A stretch of 64,000 nucleotides of DNA from Azospira inquinata. GTDB taxonomy: Bacteria > Pseudomonadota > Gammaproteobacteria > Burkholderiales > Rhodocyclaceae. The notes beneath the pieces are model-generated. The model had not been told where the DNA came from and did not search any database. It saw nothing but the letters and a program-made list of their open reading frames with translations. Where the stretch lies: assembly GCF_018905915.1 (NCBI RefSeq), contig NZ_CP064782.1, positions 62,001 through 126,000 on the forward strand, written 5' to 3'. The first letter of the stretch is position 1, and each line of letters starts with the position of its first letter. Below, one piece after another: positions 1-13,322 of the stretch. The translations under genes were made by a program, and so were the position numbers.

Positions 1-187
1 AGACGAGCAGGCCCAGCACCAGCGCCACGGCATAGGTGCCCACGGTGGCAGGCAGGCCGGGGAGCCCGGCCCGGGCCAGCAAACGATAGGGATACCACAT
101 CACCCCCCAGGTGGCCGCCGCCAGCAACAGGGCGCCGGTGGGGGGGAATGCTTTTGCCCCCAGCCCCGGACCTTTATAATTCGCCAT
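1..187 (-). CDS. EamA/DMT-family transporter, N-terminal part (cut by window edge)
   Basis: The reverse strand reads from an ATG at 187 through the window edge without a stop. The 62 visible residues contain a hydrophobic first helix followed by a WGVMWYPYRLL stretch typical of the start of EamA (drug/metabolite transporter) proteins, then AGLPGLPAT and the beginning of a second helix. A GAGGTAA ribosome-binding site sits just before the ATG. The likely role is small-metabolite export at the inner membrane; substrate unknown. The start is only 20 bp from the divergent dapC start, so the two would share a very short promoter region. The C-terminal majority is not visible. Confidence 0.6.
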   Translation of the reverse strand, partial: MANYKGPGLGAKAFPPTGALLLAAATWGVMWYPYRLLARAGLPGLPATVGTYAVALVLGLLV

Positions 188-207
188 TTACCTCATACCC
201 TTCCGCC

Positions 208-1401
208 GTGAACCCCCATCTCTCCCAGCTCCAGCCCTACCCTTTTGAAAAGCTGCGCCAGTTGTTCAAGGGCGTCACGCCTAACCCGGCTTACCGGGAA
301 ATCAAGTTATCCATCGGCGAGCCCAAGCACGCCACCCCCGAATTCATCAAAACCGCCCTCACCGACCATCTGGGAGGCCTGGCCAATTATCCCACGACCC
401 AGGGAACACCCGCCCTGCGCCAGGCAATCACCGCCTGGCTGGAGCGCCGTTACGGCCTGGAACAGCTGGACCCGGATCGCCACGTGGTGCCGGTGAATGG
501 TTCCCGGGAAGCCCTTTTTTCCTTTGCCCAGGCGGTCATTGACCCCAGCAAGGGCGCCACGCCCCTGGTGGTAAGCCCCAACCCCTTCTATCAAATTTAC
601 GAAGGGGCCGCCTATCTGGCCGGGGCCGAGCCCCGCTTCCTCAATACCCTGCCGGAGCACCATTTCTCCCTGGATCTGGACGCCCTGTCCCCGGAAGAAT
701 GGACCCGGGTGCAGTTGCTCTACGTCTGCTCCCCCGGCAATCCCACGGGCAAGGTGCTGGATTTGGAAGACTGGCGTCAGCTGTTCGCCCTGGCGGACAA
801 GTACGGCTTCATCATCGCCTCCGACGAGTGCTATTCGGAAATCTATTTCGACGAAGCCACGCCGCCCCTGGGGGGGCTGGAAGCGGCCAAGCGCCTGGGC
901 CGGGGCATGGAACGGCTGGTGATGTTCTCCTCCCTCTCCAAGCGCTCCAATGTGCCGGGCCTGCGTTCTGGCTTCGTGGCCGGAGATCCGGACATCCTCA
1001 AGCAATTCCTGCTCTACCGCACCTACCACGGCTGCGCCATGAATCCGGCGGTTCAGGCCGCCTCCGTAGCCGCCTGGGGAGACGAGGCCCACGTCCGGGA
1101 AAACCGGCGCCTTTACCGGGAGAAATTTGCCCGGCTTACCCCCCAGATTGCCGGGGCTCTGGACACGGCCATGCCGGACGCCAGCTTCTACCTCTGGGCC
1201 CGCACCCCCCTGTCGGACACGGATTTCGCCCGGCGCCTGCTCGCCGACTATAATGTGGTCGTCCTGCCCGGGAGCTATCTGGCCCGGGAGGCCCGGGGGG
1301 TCAATCCGGGAGAAAATTTCATCCGCATCGCCCTGGTGGCGTCCCTGGAAGAATGCCAGGAAGCCGCTGACCGGCTGTGCCAGTTCGTGCAACACCTCTA
1401 A
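208..1401 (+). CDS. dapC: Succinyldiaminopimelate aminotransferase DapC
   Basis: PLP-dependent class I/II aminotransferase of 397 residues that transfers an amino group from glutamate to N-succinyl-2-amino-6-ketopimelate in the succinylase route to lysine and peptidoglycan. Visible family features are the N-terminal YPFEKLRQLF, the SPGNPTGKVLD segment, the SDECYSEIYFDE strand and the PLP-lysine region SSLSKRSNVPGLRSGF. I chose the GTG at 208 because betaproteobacterial DapC proteins begin near this NPxLxxLQPYPFE stretch. An ATG at 148 behind a G-run is the alternative and would overlap the divergent transporter gene. It is followed 24 bp later by dapD, the next step but one of the same pathway. 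Confidence 0.88.
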   Translation: MNPHLSQLQPYPFEKLRQLFKGVTPNPAYREIKLSIGEPKHATPEFIKTALTDHLGGLANYPTTQGTPALRQAITAWLERRYGLEQLDPDRHVVPVNGSREALFSFAQAVIDPSKGATPLVVSPNPFYQIYEGAAYLAGAEPRFLNTLPEHHFSLDLDALSPEEWTRVQLLYVCSPGNPTGKVLDLEDWRQLFALADKYGFIIASDECYSEIYFDEATPPLGGLEAAKRLGRGMERLVMFSSLSKRSNVPGLRSGFVAGDPDILKQFLLYRTYHGCAMNPAVQAASVAAWGDEAHVRENRRLYREKFARLTPQIAGALDTAMPDASFYLWARTPLSDTDFARRLLADYNVVVLPGSYLAREARGVNPGENFIRIALVASLEECQEAADRLCQFVQHL

Positions 1402-1425
1402 AAACCCACAACGGAAAACATCGCA

Positions 1426-2247
1426 ATGGAAGACTTGCAGCAGATTATTGAAGACGCCTGGGAAAACCGCAGTTCCCTCCAACCCGGAACCGCCCCGGCC
1501 CGCATCGGCGAAGCCGTGGCCCAAGTGCTTGAAGCCCTGGACAAGGGACAACGACGGGTGGCAGAAAAAATCAACGGGGAATGGGTCACCCACCAATGGC
1601 TGAAAAAGGCTGTTCTGCTGTCCTTCCGCCTGGAAGACAACCGGGTTATGGACAACGGCCTGCTGCGCTATTTCGACAAGGTGCCGAGCAAGTTCTCCAG
1701 CTACGATCAGGAACAATTTATCCGGGGCGGCTTCCGGGTCGTGCCCCCCGCCACCGCCCGGCGCGGCAGCTACATCGCCAAGAACGTGGTGCTCATGCCT
1801 TCCTACGTGAATATCGGCGCCTATGTGGATGAAGGCACCATGGTGGATACCTGGGCCACCGTGGGCTCCTGCGGCCAGATCGGCAAGAACGTGCACCTCT
1901 CCGGCGGGGTGGGCATCGGCGGTGTGCTGGAACCCCTGCAAGCCAATCCCACCATCATCGAAGACAACTGCTTCATCGGCGCCCGTTCCGAAGTGGTGGA
2001 AGGGGTCATCGTGGGGGAAGGCTCGGTGATTTCCATGGGAGTCTATCTGAGCCAATCCACCAAAATTTACGACCGGGAAACCGGGGAAATCACCTACGGC
2101 CGGGTGCCTCCCGGCTCCGTGGTGGTGTCCGGCAATCTGCCCGCCAAAGACGGTAGCCACAGCCTCTATTGCGCCGTGATCGTCAAGAAGGTGGACGCCA
2201 AGACCCGGGCCAAGACCAGCATTAACGATTTGCTGCGGGGCGATTAA
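1426..2247 (+). CDS. dapD: Tetrahydrodipicolinate N-succinyltransferase DapD
   Basis: The product has 273 residues, the usual family length. It has the left-handed beta-helix hexapeptide repeat core (around residues 100-220, for example [18 protein letters not shown] and [15 protein letters not shown]) and the N-terminal helical domain of DapD. It succinylates tetrahydrodipicolinate using succinyl-CoA in the cytoplasm, supplying the substrate that DapC transaminates. It lies 24 bp after dapC and 25 bp before the pilU-type gene, so co-transcription is likely. Nothing looks damaged. Confidence 0.95.
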   Translation: MEDLQQIIEDAWENRSSLQPGTAPARIGEAVAQVLEALDKGQRRVAEKINGEWVTHQWLKKAVLLSFRLEDNRVMDNGLLRYFDKVPSKFSSYDQEQFIRGGFRVVPPATARRGSYIAKNVVLMPSYVNIGAYVDEGTMVDTWATVGSCGQIGKNVHLSGGVGIGGVLEPLQANPTIIEDNCFIGARSEVVEGVIVGEGSVISMGVYLSQSTKIYDRETGEITYGRVPPGSVVVSGNLPAKDGSHSLYCAVIVKKVDAKTRAKTSINDLLRGD

Positions 2248-2272
2248 GCCTTAACCGCCGGCGGGAGAAATC

Positions 2273-4595
<2,323 letters not shown>

Positions 4596-4597
4596 CC

Positions 4598-5500
4598 ATG
4601 GCCCTTACCCCCTCCGATTTGCCCGAACTCCAAACCCTGCGGGATTTTCTGCGCTATGGCGTCAGCCGTTTCAACCAGGCCCAGCTGTTTTTCGGCCACG
4701 GCACGGACAACGCCTACGACGAAGCCGCCTATCTGCTGCTCCACACCCTGAATCTGCCCCTGGATCGGCTGGAGCCCTTTCTGGATGCCCATCTCACCGC
4801 CGAAGAGCGTCAGACGGTGCTCTCCGTCATTGAACAACGGGTGGAAAGCCGGGTACCGGCGGCCTATCTGACCCATGAAGCCTGGCTGGGGGAACACCGC
4901 TTCTACGTGGATTCCCGGGTCATCGTGCCCCGCTCCTTCATCGCTGAACTGCTGGATGAGCAACTCCTCCCCTGGGTGGAAGATCCCTGGGGCATTACCC
5001 GGGTGGCAGACATCTGCACCGGCTCCGGCTGTCTGGCCATTCTGGCCGCCCTGGCCTTCCCCATGGCGGAAGTGGACGGGGTGGACATTTCCCCGGACGC
5101 CCTGGACGTGGCCCAGCGCAATATCGCCGACTACGGCCTGGAAGACCGGGTTCATGCCATCCGCTCCAACCTGTTCGCCGGCGTGGCCCGGCAGCGCTAC
5201 GACCTGATTATCTCCAACCCCCCCTATGTGAACGCCCCCTCCATGGCCGAACTGCCGCCAGAATACCGGGCCGAGCCAGAACTGGCCCTGGCTGGCGGGG
5301 AAGACGGTCTGGATCTGGTGCGCATTCTGCTCAGGGAAGCCCGGGACCATCTCAATCCCGGGGGTATTCTGGTAGTGGAAATCGGCCACAACCGGGAAGC
5401 GCTGGAAGCCGCCTATCCGGAAACCCCCTTCACCTGGCTGGAAACCAGCGCCGGAGACCAGTTCGTCTTTCTGCTGCATCGGGAAGAACTGCCCGAATAA
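4598..5500 (+). CDS. prmB: Ribosomal protein L3 glutamine methyltransferase PrmB
   Basis: N5-glutamine methyltransferase of 300 residues. The SAM-binding motif VADICTGSGCLAI lies at 137-149 and the diagnostic NPPY catalytic motif at 207-210. The N-terminal helical domain and the sequence around RVPAAYLTHEAWLG match PrmB rather than PrmC. It modifies a glutamine of L3 during 50S assembly. I chose the ATG at 4598, two bases after the dapE stop, instead of in-frame codons further upstream inside dapE. A strong bidirectional terminator follows. Confidence 0.9.
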   Translation: MALTPSDLPELQTLRDFLRYGVSRFNQAQLFFGHGTDNAYDEAAYLLLHTLNLPLDRLEPFLDAHLTAEERQTVLSVIEQRVESRVPAAYLTHEAWLGEHRFYVDSRVIVPRSFIAELLDEQLLPWVEDPWGITRVADICTGSGCLAILAALAFPMAEVDGVDISPDALDVAQRNIADYGLEDRVHAIRSNLFAGVARQRYDLIISNPPYVNAPSMAELPPEYRAEPELALAGGEDGLDLVRILLREARDHLNPGGILVVEIGHNREALEAAYPETPFTWLETSAGDQFVFLLHREELPE

Positions 5501-5521
5501 ATCCCGGGCCAGAAAAAAAAC

Positions 5522-5563
5522 AAAAAAGGCTTGGGGACAAGATTGCTCCCCAAGCCTTTTTTT
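5522..5563. terminator. Bidirectional intrinsic terminator
   Basis: A hairpin with arms GGCTTGGGG (5528-5536) and CTCCCCAAGCC (5546-5556) is flanked by A6 on the left and T7 on the right. It can stop both the dap-prmB transcript and the leftward transcript ending at 5574. Confidence 0.9.
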
Positions 5564-5573
5564 ACGCCCCAGC

Positions 5574-5750
5574 CTAGCCCCGTTCCCGCAGGCGATCCAC
5601 CTCCCGGGACAACAGGGCGATGGCATCCGTCAGATTTTTCATCAGGGAAACAAAGCTTTCCTGCTGGGGCCCGGGGGGCAGACTTTGGGCAAAGGCCTTG
5701 GCATCCCGCAGGGCCAGGCTGATCCGGGCATTGGTGTTATCCAGGGACAT
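5574..5750 (-). CDS. Small conserved-looking hypothetical protein
   Basis: A 58-residue, mostly helical, soluble protein beginning MSLDNTNARISLAL and ending DRLRERG. The ATG at 5750 has a good AAAGGAG site seven bases upstream, which is why I prefer it to an in-frame start at 5771. No family recognised; the C-terminal helix (ALLSREVDRLRERG) could form a coiled coil. It ends against the bidirectional terminator it shares with prmB. Function unknown. Confidence 0.6.
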   Translation of the reverse strand: MSLDNTNARISLALRDAKAFAQSLPPGPQQESFVSLMKNLTDAIALLSREVDRLRERG

Positions 5751-5904
5751 GGCGGGCTCCTTTGGTGACAAAGGTCGGCACCGGATGCACCGACCAATTC
5801 CAATTTAGGATCAGCCCATGACAAATGCAATAGCTACCTAACCGTTCTTCGGCCGCCCGAGACCCCTTGAACTTGGCGCCCTTTGCCTGCCGCCCCGATT
5901 CGGC

Positions 5905-6651
5905 TCAGCCCGCCGCTTCCTGCCGACGCAGGCGCCTCGCCGCTGCCCGGGCAATCCGCTCCCGTACCAGGTCCGGCATATTCAGGGGGCTTTTCTTGGC
6001 CTCCTCCATCCACTGCCGGGGAGAAAGCTCGCGCCCCGTACCCTGATCCAGCACCATGCCCTGAATACGGCTCACCGTAAAAGTCCGGGTGGCTTTGGCG
6101 GCCCGGCAAAATCCCTGGATATAGTCCCCCGCTACCGCATCCACATAGACCTTGCGGTGGCTGGTACGGCCCTTGGAATCCACATAATCGAATTCAATGA
6201 CCGCCACATAAAGCCCGGAAGTATCGGGGAAACTGCTGTCAAACCCCGGGTCGGAAGGCTGAGGGAAATGCCGGTCCCCGGGAAAACCGGAAAAGGAAGA
6301 GCCCTGGCTGGGCGCCAGGGTCAGGGCATCGGAAATATCCCCGGCCTCCTTTCCGGCGCGGGATCTCCGGGTACCGGGGATAAAGCAGGCCAGACGCAGC
6401 CAATGGACGCTTTTTTCCACCAGCACCGCCCCCCCTGCGCTGATGCCCAGAAAGCCGCTCCCCAGCCACCAGGCCTGGGGGTCCTGGATCACGCCCCACA
6501 ATCCGAAAGCCGCCAGCAGGCCGCAAGGCAACGCCACCAGCAACTGATAGCCCAAACGCCAGCCCTTGGCGGCCAGGTAACGCATCACCCCATAGGCCCA
6601 TAGCAAAAGCAGGACCAGCGCAAAGACCTCGGCAACACCCGGCTTCAACAT
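5905..6651 (-). CDS. Membrane protein with WYL-like C-terminal domain
   Basis: A 248-residue protein with two or three hydrophobic helices in the first ~90 residues (VFALVLLLLWAYGVMRYL, LLVALPCGLLAAFGLWGVI, a weaker third), then a linker. A C-terminal region around residues 150-225 reads VIEFDYVDSKGRTSHRKVYVD then RTFTVSRIQGMVLD. This pattern (I-x-F/Y-x-Y-x-D-x-x-G, then a terminal R-x-F-x-x-x-R-I) resembles WYL ligand-binding domains, usually found in transcription regulators and defence proteins rather than on a membrane anchor. Start: ATG at 6651; a TTG at 6690 is possible. Function not known; no obvious partner genes adjoin. Confidence 0.55.
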   Translation of the reverse strand: MLKPGVAEVFALVLLLLWAYGVMRYLAAKGWRLGYQLLVALPCGLLAAFGLWGVIQDPQAWWLGSGFLGISAGGAVLVEKSVHWLRLACFIPGTRRSRAGKEAGDISDALTLAPSQGSSFSGFPGDRHFPQPSDPGFDSSFPDTSGLYVAVIEFDYVDSKGRTSHRKVYVDAVAGDYIQGFCRAAKATRTFTVSRIQGMVLDQGTGRELSPRQWMEEAKKSPLNMPDLVRERIARAAARRLRRQEAAG

Positions 6652-6992
6652 AGGGACCAACGAAATAGGCAGAAGGTCAGATTGTAACAAGTCCGGACCG
6701 GGGATTTTTTTGATCCAGATTAAGCCAATGGGGACTGACGCCCCCGTTTACTCAAAAAAGCGTCTCGCCTCGGTAAAAAACAAGTTTCACGATAAAGGCT
6801 TATCGGCCCCTGGCCCCCCACTTCCAGGAGCGAAGGCCCCCTTGGAATAAAAAAGGGCAGCCACAAAGCAAGGGCTCCAAGCAGTCATGGGGCGGCAATA
6901 GACCCTTCATCGGCAATGTAGCAGCCCACTCGCTCACCTTTAGCCGCCCTCCAGTCCATCCCCCAGAAGCCTTTGGTGCTGCCCTTCTCCAC
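6652..6992. other. Intergenic region, no gene seen
   Basis: No coding frame with a plausible start and ribosome site. On the minus strand, downstream of the vnf-side gene ending at 6993, a weak hairpin precedes a T-run (complement of the A-run at 6848-6853) and may be that operon's terminator. The rest shows nothing I can name. Confidence 0.4.
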
Positions 6993-7478
6993 CTAAGCCG
7001 CAACCGGCTCTTCCCTTGTGGCCGCCCCTTCCTGCCCCTGGGCCCGCAGCAGGGCCCGGCGCAACCAGAGGGGAGGATTGCCCTGGAGCATTTCCTGGAG
7101 TCGGGTAATCACCTCATCAATGGAGCGGGTGTTTTCCATTTTTACCGGAAAGACCCCTTCCTCCTGCACGCTGACCGCTTGGGGATCGCTCAGGCCCAGG
7201 GTAAAGAGTACCGAACTCCCCGCCAGGGCATGCACTTTATCCATAATCTGGGGGGGATTGGAGCTTTCCCCGCCCCCCATGCCACAACAGCCGCCATTTT
7301 TTCCCTGGCCGCCTCCCGGGCCTTTTTTCACCCCTTTGAATTGGGCGCAATCCTCAAATTCGGCGGTATCCGCGCCCACCCTATAGAAAACGATCTGTTT
7401 GGCTCCGGCAAAGCTGGTATCCACCTGGAGCAGATTGTTGGTGGTAATGGCGATGCGAAGCGGCGAATGGCTATCCAT
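6993..7478 (-). CDS. NifX/NafY-fold cofactor-binding protein of the vnf operon
   Basis: A 161-residue protein of the dinitrogenase FeMo-cofactor biosynthesis fold (NifX, NafY, NifB C-terminus). The N-terminus RIAITTNNLLQVDTSFAGAKQIVFYRV and the later LAGSSVLFTLGLSDPQAV fit the family. Between them is an unusual Gly/Cys-rich loop (GGCCGMGGG, residues 62-70) not typical of NifX. It is the last gene of the vnfDGK transcript, 47 bp after the unknown gene, with GGGAGA before the ATG. By position it may carry or escort FeV-cofactor or its precursor, in the way NafY/VnfY do in Azotobacter. That role is an inference; I cannot separate it from a general NifX-like protein. Confidence 0.7.
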   Translation of the reverse strand: MDSHSPLRIAITTNNLLQVDTSFAGAKQIVFYRVGADTAEFEDCAQFKGVKKGPGGGQGKNGGCCGMGGGESSNPPQIMDKVHALAGSSVLFTLGLSDPQAVSVQEEGVFPVKMENTRSIDEVITRLQEMLQGNPPLWLRRALLRAQGQEGAATREEPVAA

Positions 7479-7525
7479 AAAAATCTCCCGAGCATGGGTA
7501 AAAAAAGGGGAAACAACAGTCCCCA

Positions 7526-8470
7526 TCAGGTCATGGGAAACCCCACGGCCACCGGCTGACGGCCAAAGCGCAGTTGAAATTCCGCCGGCAATTCCCGGGT
7601 AAACGGTTCCCGGGTGCGCCACTTTTCCAGTTCGGAGAGGCTGATCTTCCCTTCCGGCAAGACCTCCACGGGCACGATGTGGAGCTGGTCCGCCACACTG
7701 AGGTAGAAATCGATGGGAAAACGCCAGGGGTCCCGGAAGCTGGGTTCCACTTCCACACACAGCACCTGATCTTGCAGGCAGAACTTGGGATTGTCGCTGT
7801 CGTAACGGAAATGGCGATTGAAAGGCAGGGTCTGGCGAAACTGGTAGAGCACCCGGTCTTCGTCGCAAAAGCCTTTGATTTCCCCCACCGTATCCACGTA
7901 GTACTGGACCATCATGGCTTCCACATAGGCGGCCCCGTAGGGCTGGGAAGGGGCATTGAGGAAGTAATGCACGGCGCTTTCCAGCAATTCCAGGCCCACC
8001 GGGCTGATGGTCAGACTTTGGGCGCAGTGATTGAAACTGCAACAGGCCCGCACCAGACCGTCGCTGATAATTTCGTGGCCCTGATGACGGCCCATGACCA
8101 GACGAAGTATGCGCAGAATCCGATAGAGTTCCGCCACCACCTTGTCCGTGGTGTTCCGCCGTGGCAGGGCCAAATAGCGCTGCCAGCTGCCCTTGGCTTC
8201 CAGAGTCGGGTCCAGGGACTCGAAATAGCTGTCCAGGAGGAGGAAAGCCACCCCCGCGCCCAGAAGGGACGGTGCCCGTAAGGCGGCCCCTTCCCCCGTC
8301 TCCTGGGCAAAGTGGAGCTTTTTCTTTTTGCTGTAAATCTCAATCTGCCGGTATTCGGGCAGATGCCAATGGTTACCAAAGCGCTGGGCGTAATCCCCCA
8401 CCGCCACCTGCAACACATCCCGCTCCCATCCGGGGGGCAGGGTTTCCGCTTCCGAGGCCATCCGGTTCAC
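7526..8470 (-). CDS. Uncharacterised vnfDGK-linked protein
   Basis: A 314-residue soluble protein I do not recognise. It starts at GTG 8470 with AAGGAG six bases upstream. No signal peptide or membrane helix; the middle is helical and rich in aromatic residues (VHYFLNAPSQPYGAAYVEAMMVQYYVD). Several cysteines are scattered (RACCSFNHCAQS, KGFCDED, KFCLQDQVLCVEVEP). It sits between vnfK and the NifX-fold gene on the same strand, after a strong intergenic hairpin, so it is probably transcribed with the nitrogenase structural genes at a lower level. The context suggests a role in V-nitrogenase assembly or protection, but the sequence itself gives no function. Confidence 0.6.
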   Translation of the reverse strand: MNRMASEAETLPPGWERDVLQVAVGDYAQRFGNHWHLPEYRQIEIYSKKKKLHFAQETGEGAALRAPSLLGAGVAFLLLDSYFESLDPTLEAKGSWQRYLALPRRNTTDKVVAELYRILRILRLVMGRHQGHEIISDGLVRACCSFNHCAQSLTISPVGLELLESAVHYFLNAPSQPYGAAYVEAMMVQYYVDTVGEIKGFCDEDRVLYQFRQTLPFNRHFRYDSDNPKFCLQDQVLCVEVEPSFRDPWRFPIDFYLSVADQLHIVPVEVLPEGKISLSELEKWRTREPFTRELPAEFQLRFGRQPVAVGFPMT

Positions 8471-8522
8471 CTGGGGCTCCTTCCGTTGCCAACCTGGGTT
8501 TTACATGGAGAAACCGTTGATT

Positions 8523-8554
8523 GCCGGGGCGGACCAAGCTGGGCCCGCCCCGGC
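8523..8554 (-). other. Strong intergenic hairpin after vnfK
   Basis: Perfect 10-bp GC stem (8523-8532 with 8545-8554) with a 12-base loop and no T-run on the minus strand, so not a classical terminator. It may protect the 3' end of the vnfK message or lower expression of the two following genes. Confidence 0.6.
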
Positions 8555-8612
8555 AGGCCGGGCCCAATCATCGATCAGGCCCGACCCACCCTCTGCCTTG
8601 CAGGGCGACGGA

Positions 8613-10034
<1,422 letters not shown>

Positions 10035-10075
10035 CTACCTTTCACGAAAAGTGATGCAATGAAGAATCCTGGTTT

Positions 10076-10102
10076 CCGGTTCCGCAGCCCCGCCGGAACC
10101 GG
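10076..10102 (-). other. Hairpin between vnfG and vnfK
   Basis: A 9-bp stem CCGGTTCCG/CGGAACCGG (10076-10084 and 10094-10102) with a 9-base loop in the vnfG-vnfK gap. No T-run follows. Likely an RNA-processing or stability element tuning the delta to beta ratio (inference). Confidence 0.55.
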
Positions 10103-10109
10103 CCCGAAC

Positions 10110-10447
10110 TCAATACAGGGAGTGGTTGAGCTCGTGGTTTTTGGAATGGGTGATGGCAATGTCCGTCAGCCGGGCTTTCAGGCCTTGCATCAATTCCTTG
10201 ATTTCGTCTTCGGAGACGTCCTTGATCCAGGGAAAGCGGCTGCGGAAATCCGCCACCACCACCTTGGCGTCCGCCAGTTGGCAGCGTTCCACCGGGTTTT
10301 CCGCCGCCGGGGTCTGGCCCAGTAGCATCTGGGTGGTTTTACCCAGCACCCCGTCGATGTTTTCTTCCCGATCCCAGGTACGGGAGGCGAATTGCCACAG
10401 GCAACGTTCCTGGACGTAGTCGTAAAGTTCATCCACCCGGGTATCCA

Positions 10448-10448
<1 letters not shown>
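10110..10448 (-). CDS. vnfG: Vanadium nitrogenase delta subunit VnfG
   Basis: A 112-residue small subunit found only in alternative nitrogenases. The motifs DELYDYVQERCLWQFASRTWDREENI near the start and THSKNHELNHSLY at the end match VnfG. Its ATG overlaps the vnfD stop (TAATG), giving translational coupling. Its presence between D and K is the clearest sign that this is not a molybdenum system. The delta subunit binds the alpha subunit and is needed for cofactor insertion and proper activity. Confidence 0.95.
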
Positions 10449-11974
<1,526 letters not shown>

Positions 11975-12159
11975 TCACGGGGCTTTATAGCGGCGGTTTT
12001 CCCCTTCCCGGCGCTTTTTCAAAAACCAACGAAATCCATTGGAATCATAGTGTTGAATATTCCGCCCCCGGCCCCCGCCCCTACCAAAACGCCGTAATGC
12101 CCCCCTTTTCCCAGCCCATTTCCGCCGGGCAATCCGGGCCCGGAACAACGGCCTTTCCC

Positions 12160-12202
12160 GTTCAGAAAAGTACGAAGGCCGGTTCCTTGTTCCAGGCCGT
12201 GC
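12160..12202. promoter_or_regulatory. Tandem VnfA-type activator sites upstream of vnfD
   Basis: Two dyads, GTTC-AGAAAA-GTAC (12160-12173) and GTTC-CAGGCC-GTGC (12189-12202), start 29 bp apart and about 195-235 bp upstream of the sigma-54 promoter. They resemble the GTAC-N6-GTAC site known for Azotobacter VnfA. The rest of the 11968-12440 gap has no gene that I can support. Confidence 0.6.
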
Positions 12203-12321
12203 GTCCGGCCATTTCCGGAGAACAAGGGCCTTGGCCCCCCCAGAGATTAGAAAAGAGGAGGAGGTTCGGTTCGGAACCCGGCCCGCCGCCCACGTACCTC
12301 CGGATCAATCAGCCGCTGCCC

Positions 12322-12351
12322 TTCAAAAGAAACGGGGCCCCAAGGCCCCGT
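12322..12351 (-). terminator. Probable terminator of the vnfENX operon
   Basis: Hairpin ACGGGGCC/GGCCCCGT (12332-12339 and 12344-12351) followed on the minus strand by TTTCTTTT. It lies about 90 bp after the stop of the TIM-barrel gene and before the vnfD activator sites. Confidence 0.55.
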
Positions 12352-12439
12352 AGTGTGATCAACCTGGTCCAGTCCAAAGGAAGGGCTGCCCAGATCAGAG
12401 ATTGGCGGCGTCCGGCCCCAAAAGGCCCGCCCTATACCC

Positions 12440-13315
12440 TCAATGGAGCAAAGCCACCCCCGGGGCAGCCCGGAAGGCGGCGTCGTGGCGGGCCAGGCTC
12501 AGATTGTCCTGGCGGCAATAGCGCTCCAGCAGCAGGGCTGCGCTTTGCTCCAAGCCATCGGGAAAGCCCCGCTCCATAAATTTCTGCTCCAGCACCACCC
12601 AGCCTTCGTAGCCGCTGGCCGCCAGATGGCGACGCATGGCGGCATGATCCACCCGGCCCGTGCTGCCCAGGGGCAGCAGGCCCGGCTCATTCACAGTAAA
12701 GCTCTCCAGGCGCCCGTAAATGGCCGCAAACACGGAATGGCCGGACTCCCCGTTTTCCACCAGGGCCCGGGCGTTGAGCTGTAGCCCCAGTGCCGGATGA
12801 TCCACCGCATTGGTGAGAATGCGGCACTCGCTGGCCCGGGTACAGAAATCCCCGTCCCCCGGCCCCAGGGGCTCGAAGCAGAGCTGCACCCCCTGGCTTT
12901 CCAGCACCGGCAGCACCCGGTCCAGCAGATCGAAACAGCGGGCCCAGGCCCCATCCATGGGCAGTTCCCGGCACCAGCGTCCGTGGCCAATGACCAGAGT
13001 GGTAGCCCCCAGATCCCGGGCCAGGGCGGAAAGGCGCAGCAAGTGGGCAGCCGGATCCCCCTCCTCCCCTACCCCATCCCCGGCCAGCAGATTCAGCAGG
13101 GGATAGTCCCCAGCGGGCACATGGAGGGCGGCTACGGCCAGACCAGCCTGCTCCACAGCTCGACGGTAAAGGGCCACCTGGGCCGGATCGGGCCAGTCCG
13201 CCCAGAGACGGGAGGGCACCAGCACCACCCCGCCAAAGCCCCAGGCCGGCAGGCAAGCCAGCCACTGCCGGTGATCCCCGGGGGGCAGGGCCAGGGTAGA
13301 CAGGGCGAATTTCAT
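12440..13315 (-). CDS. TIM-barrel sugar-phosphate isomerase/epimerase-like protein
   Basis: A 291-residue protein of the xylose isomerase-like / AP endonuclease 2 barrel superfamily. It begins MKFALSTLALPPGDHRQWL. Metal-site-like positions are seen in FEPLGPGDGDFC (Glu), NAVDHPALGLQLNARAL and a late VVLEQKFMERG (Glu). It starts 7 bp after the vnfX stop, so it is the last gene of the vnfE-N-X operon. Members of this superfamily isomerise sugars or small hydroxy-acids. A link to the organic acid (homocitrate) of the cofactor is conceivable, but there is no direct evidence. Function unassigned. Confidence 0.65.
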   Translation of the reverse strand: MKFALSTLALPPGDHRQWLACLPAWGFGGVVLVPSRLWADWPDPAQVALYRRAVEQAGLAVAALHVPAGDYPLLNLLAGDGVGEEGDPAAHLLRLSALARDLGATTLVIGHGRWCRELPMDGAWARCFDLLDRVLPVLESQGVQLCFEPLGPGDGDFCTRASECRILTNAVDHPALGLQLNARALVENGESGHSVFAAIYGRLESFTVNEPGLLPLGSTGRVDHAAMRRHLAASGYEGWVVLEQKFMERGFPDGLEQSAALLLERYCRQDNLSLARHDAAFRAAPGVALLH

Positions 13316-13322
13316 GGACATG

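Noticed and set aside
307..2160. Long open frame on the minus strand opposite dapC and dapD
   Set aside because: A GC-rich shadow of two well-recognised genes; Gly/His-rich composition, no ribosome site.
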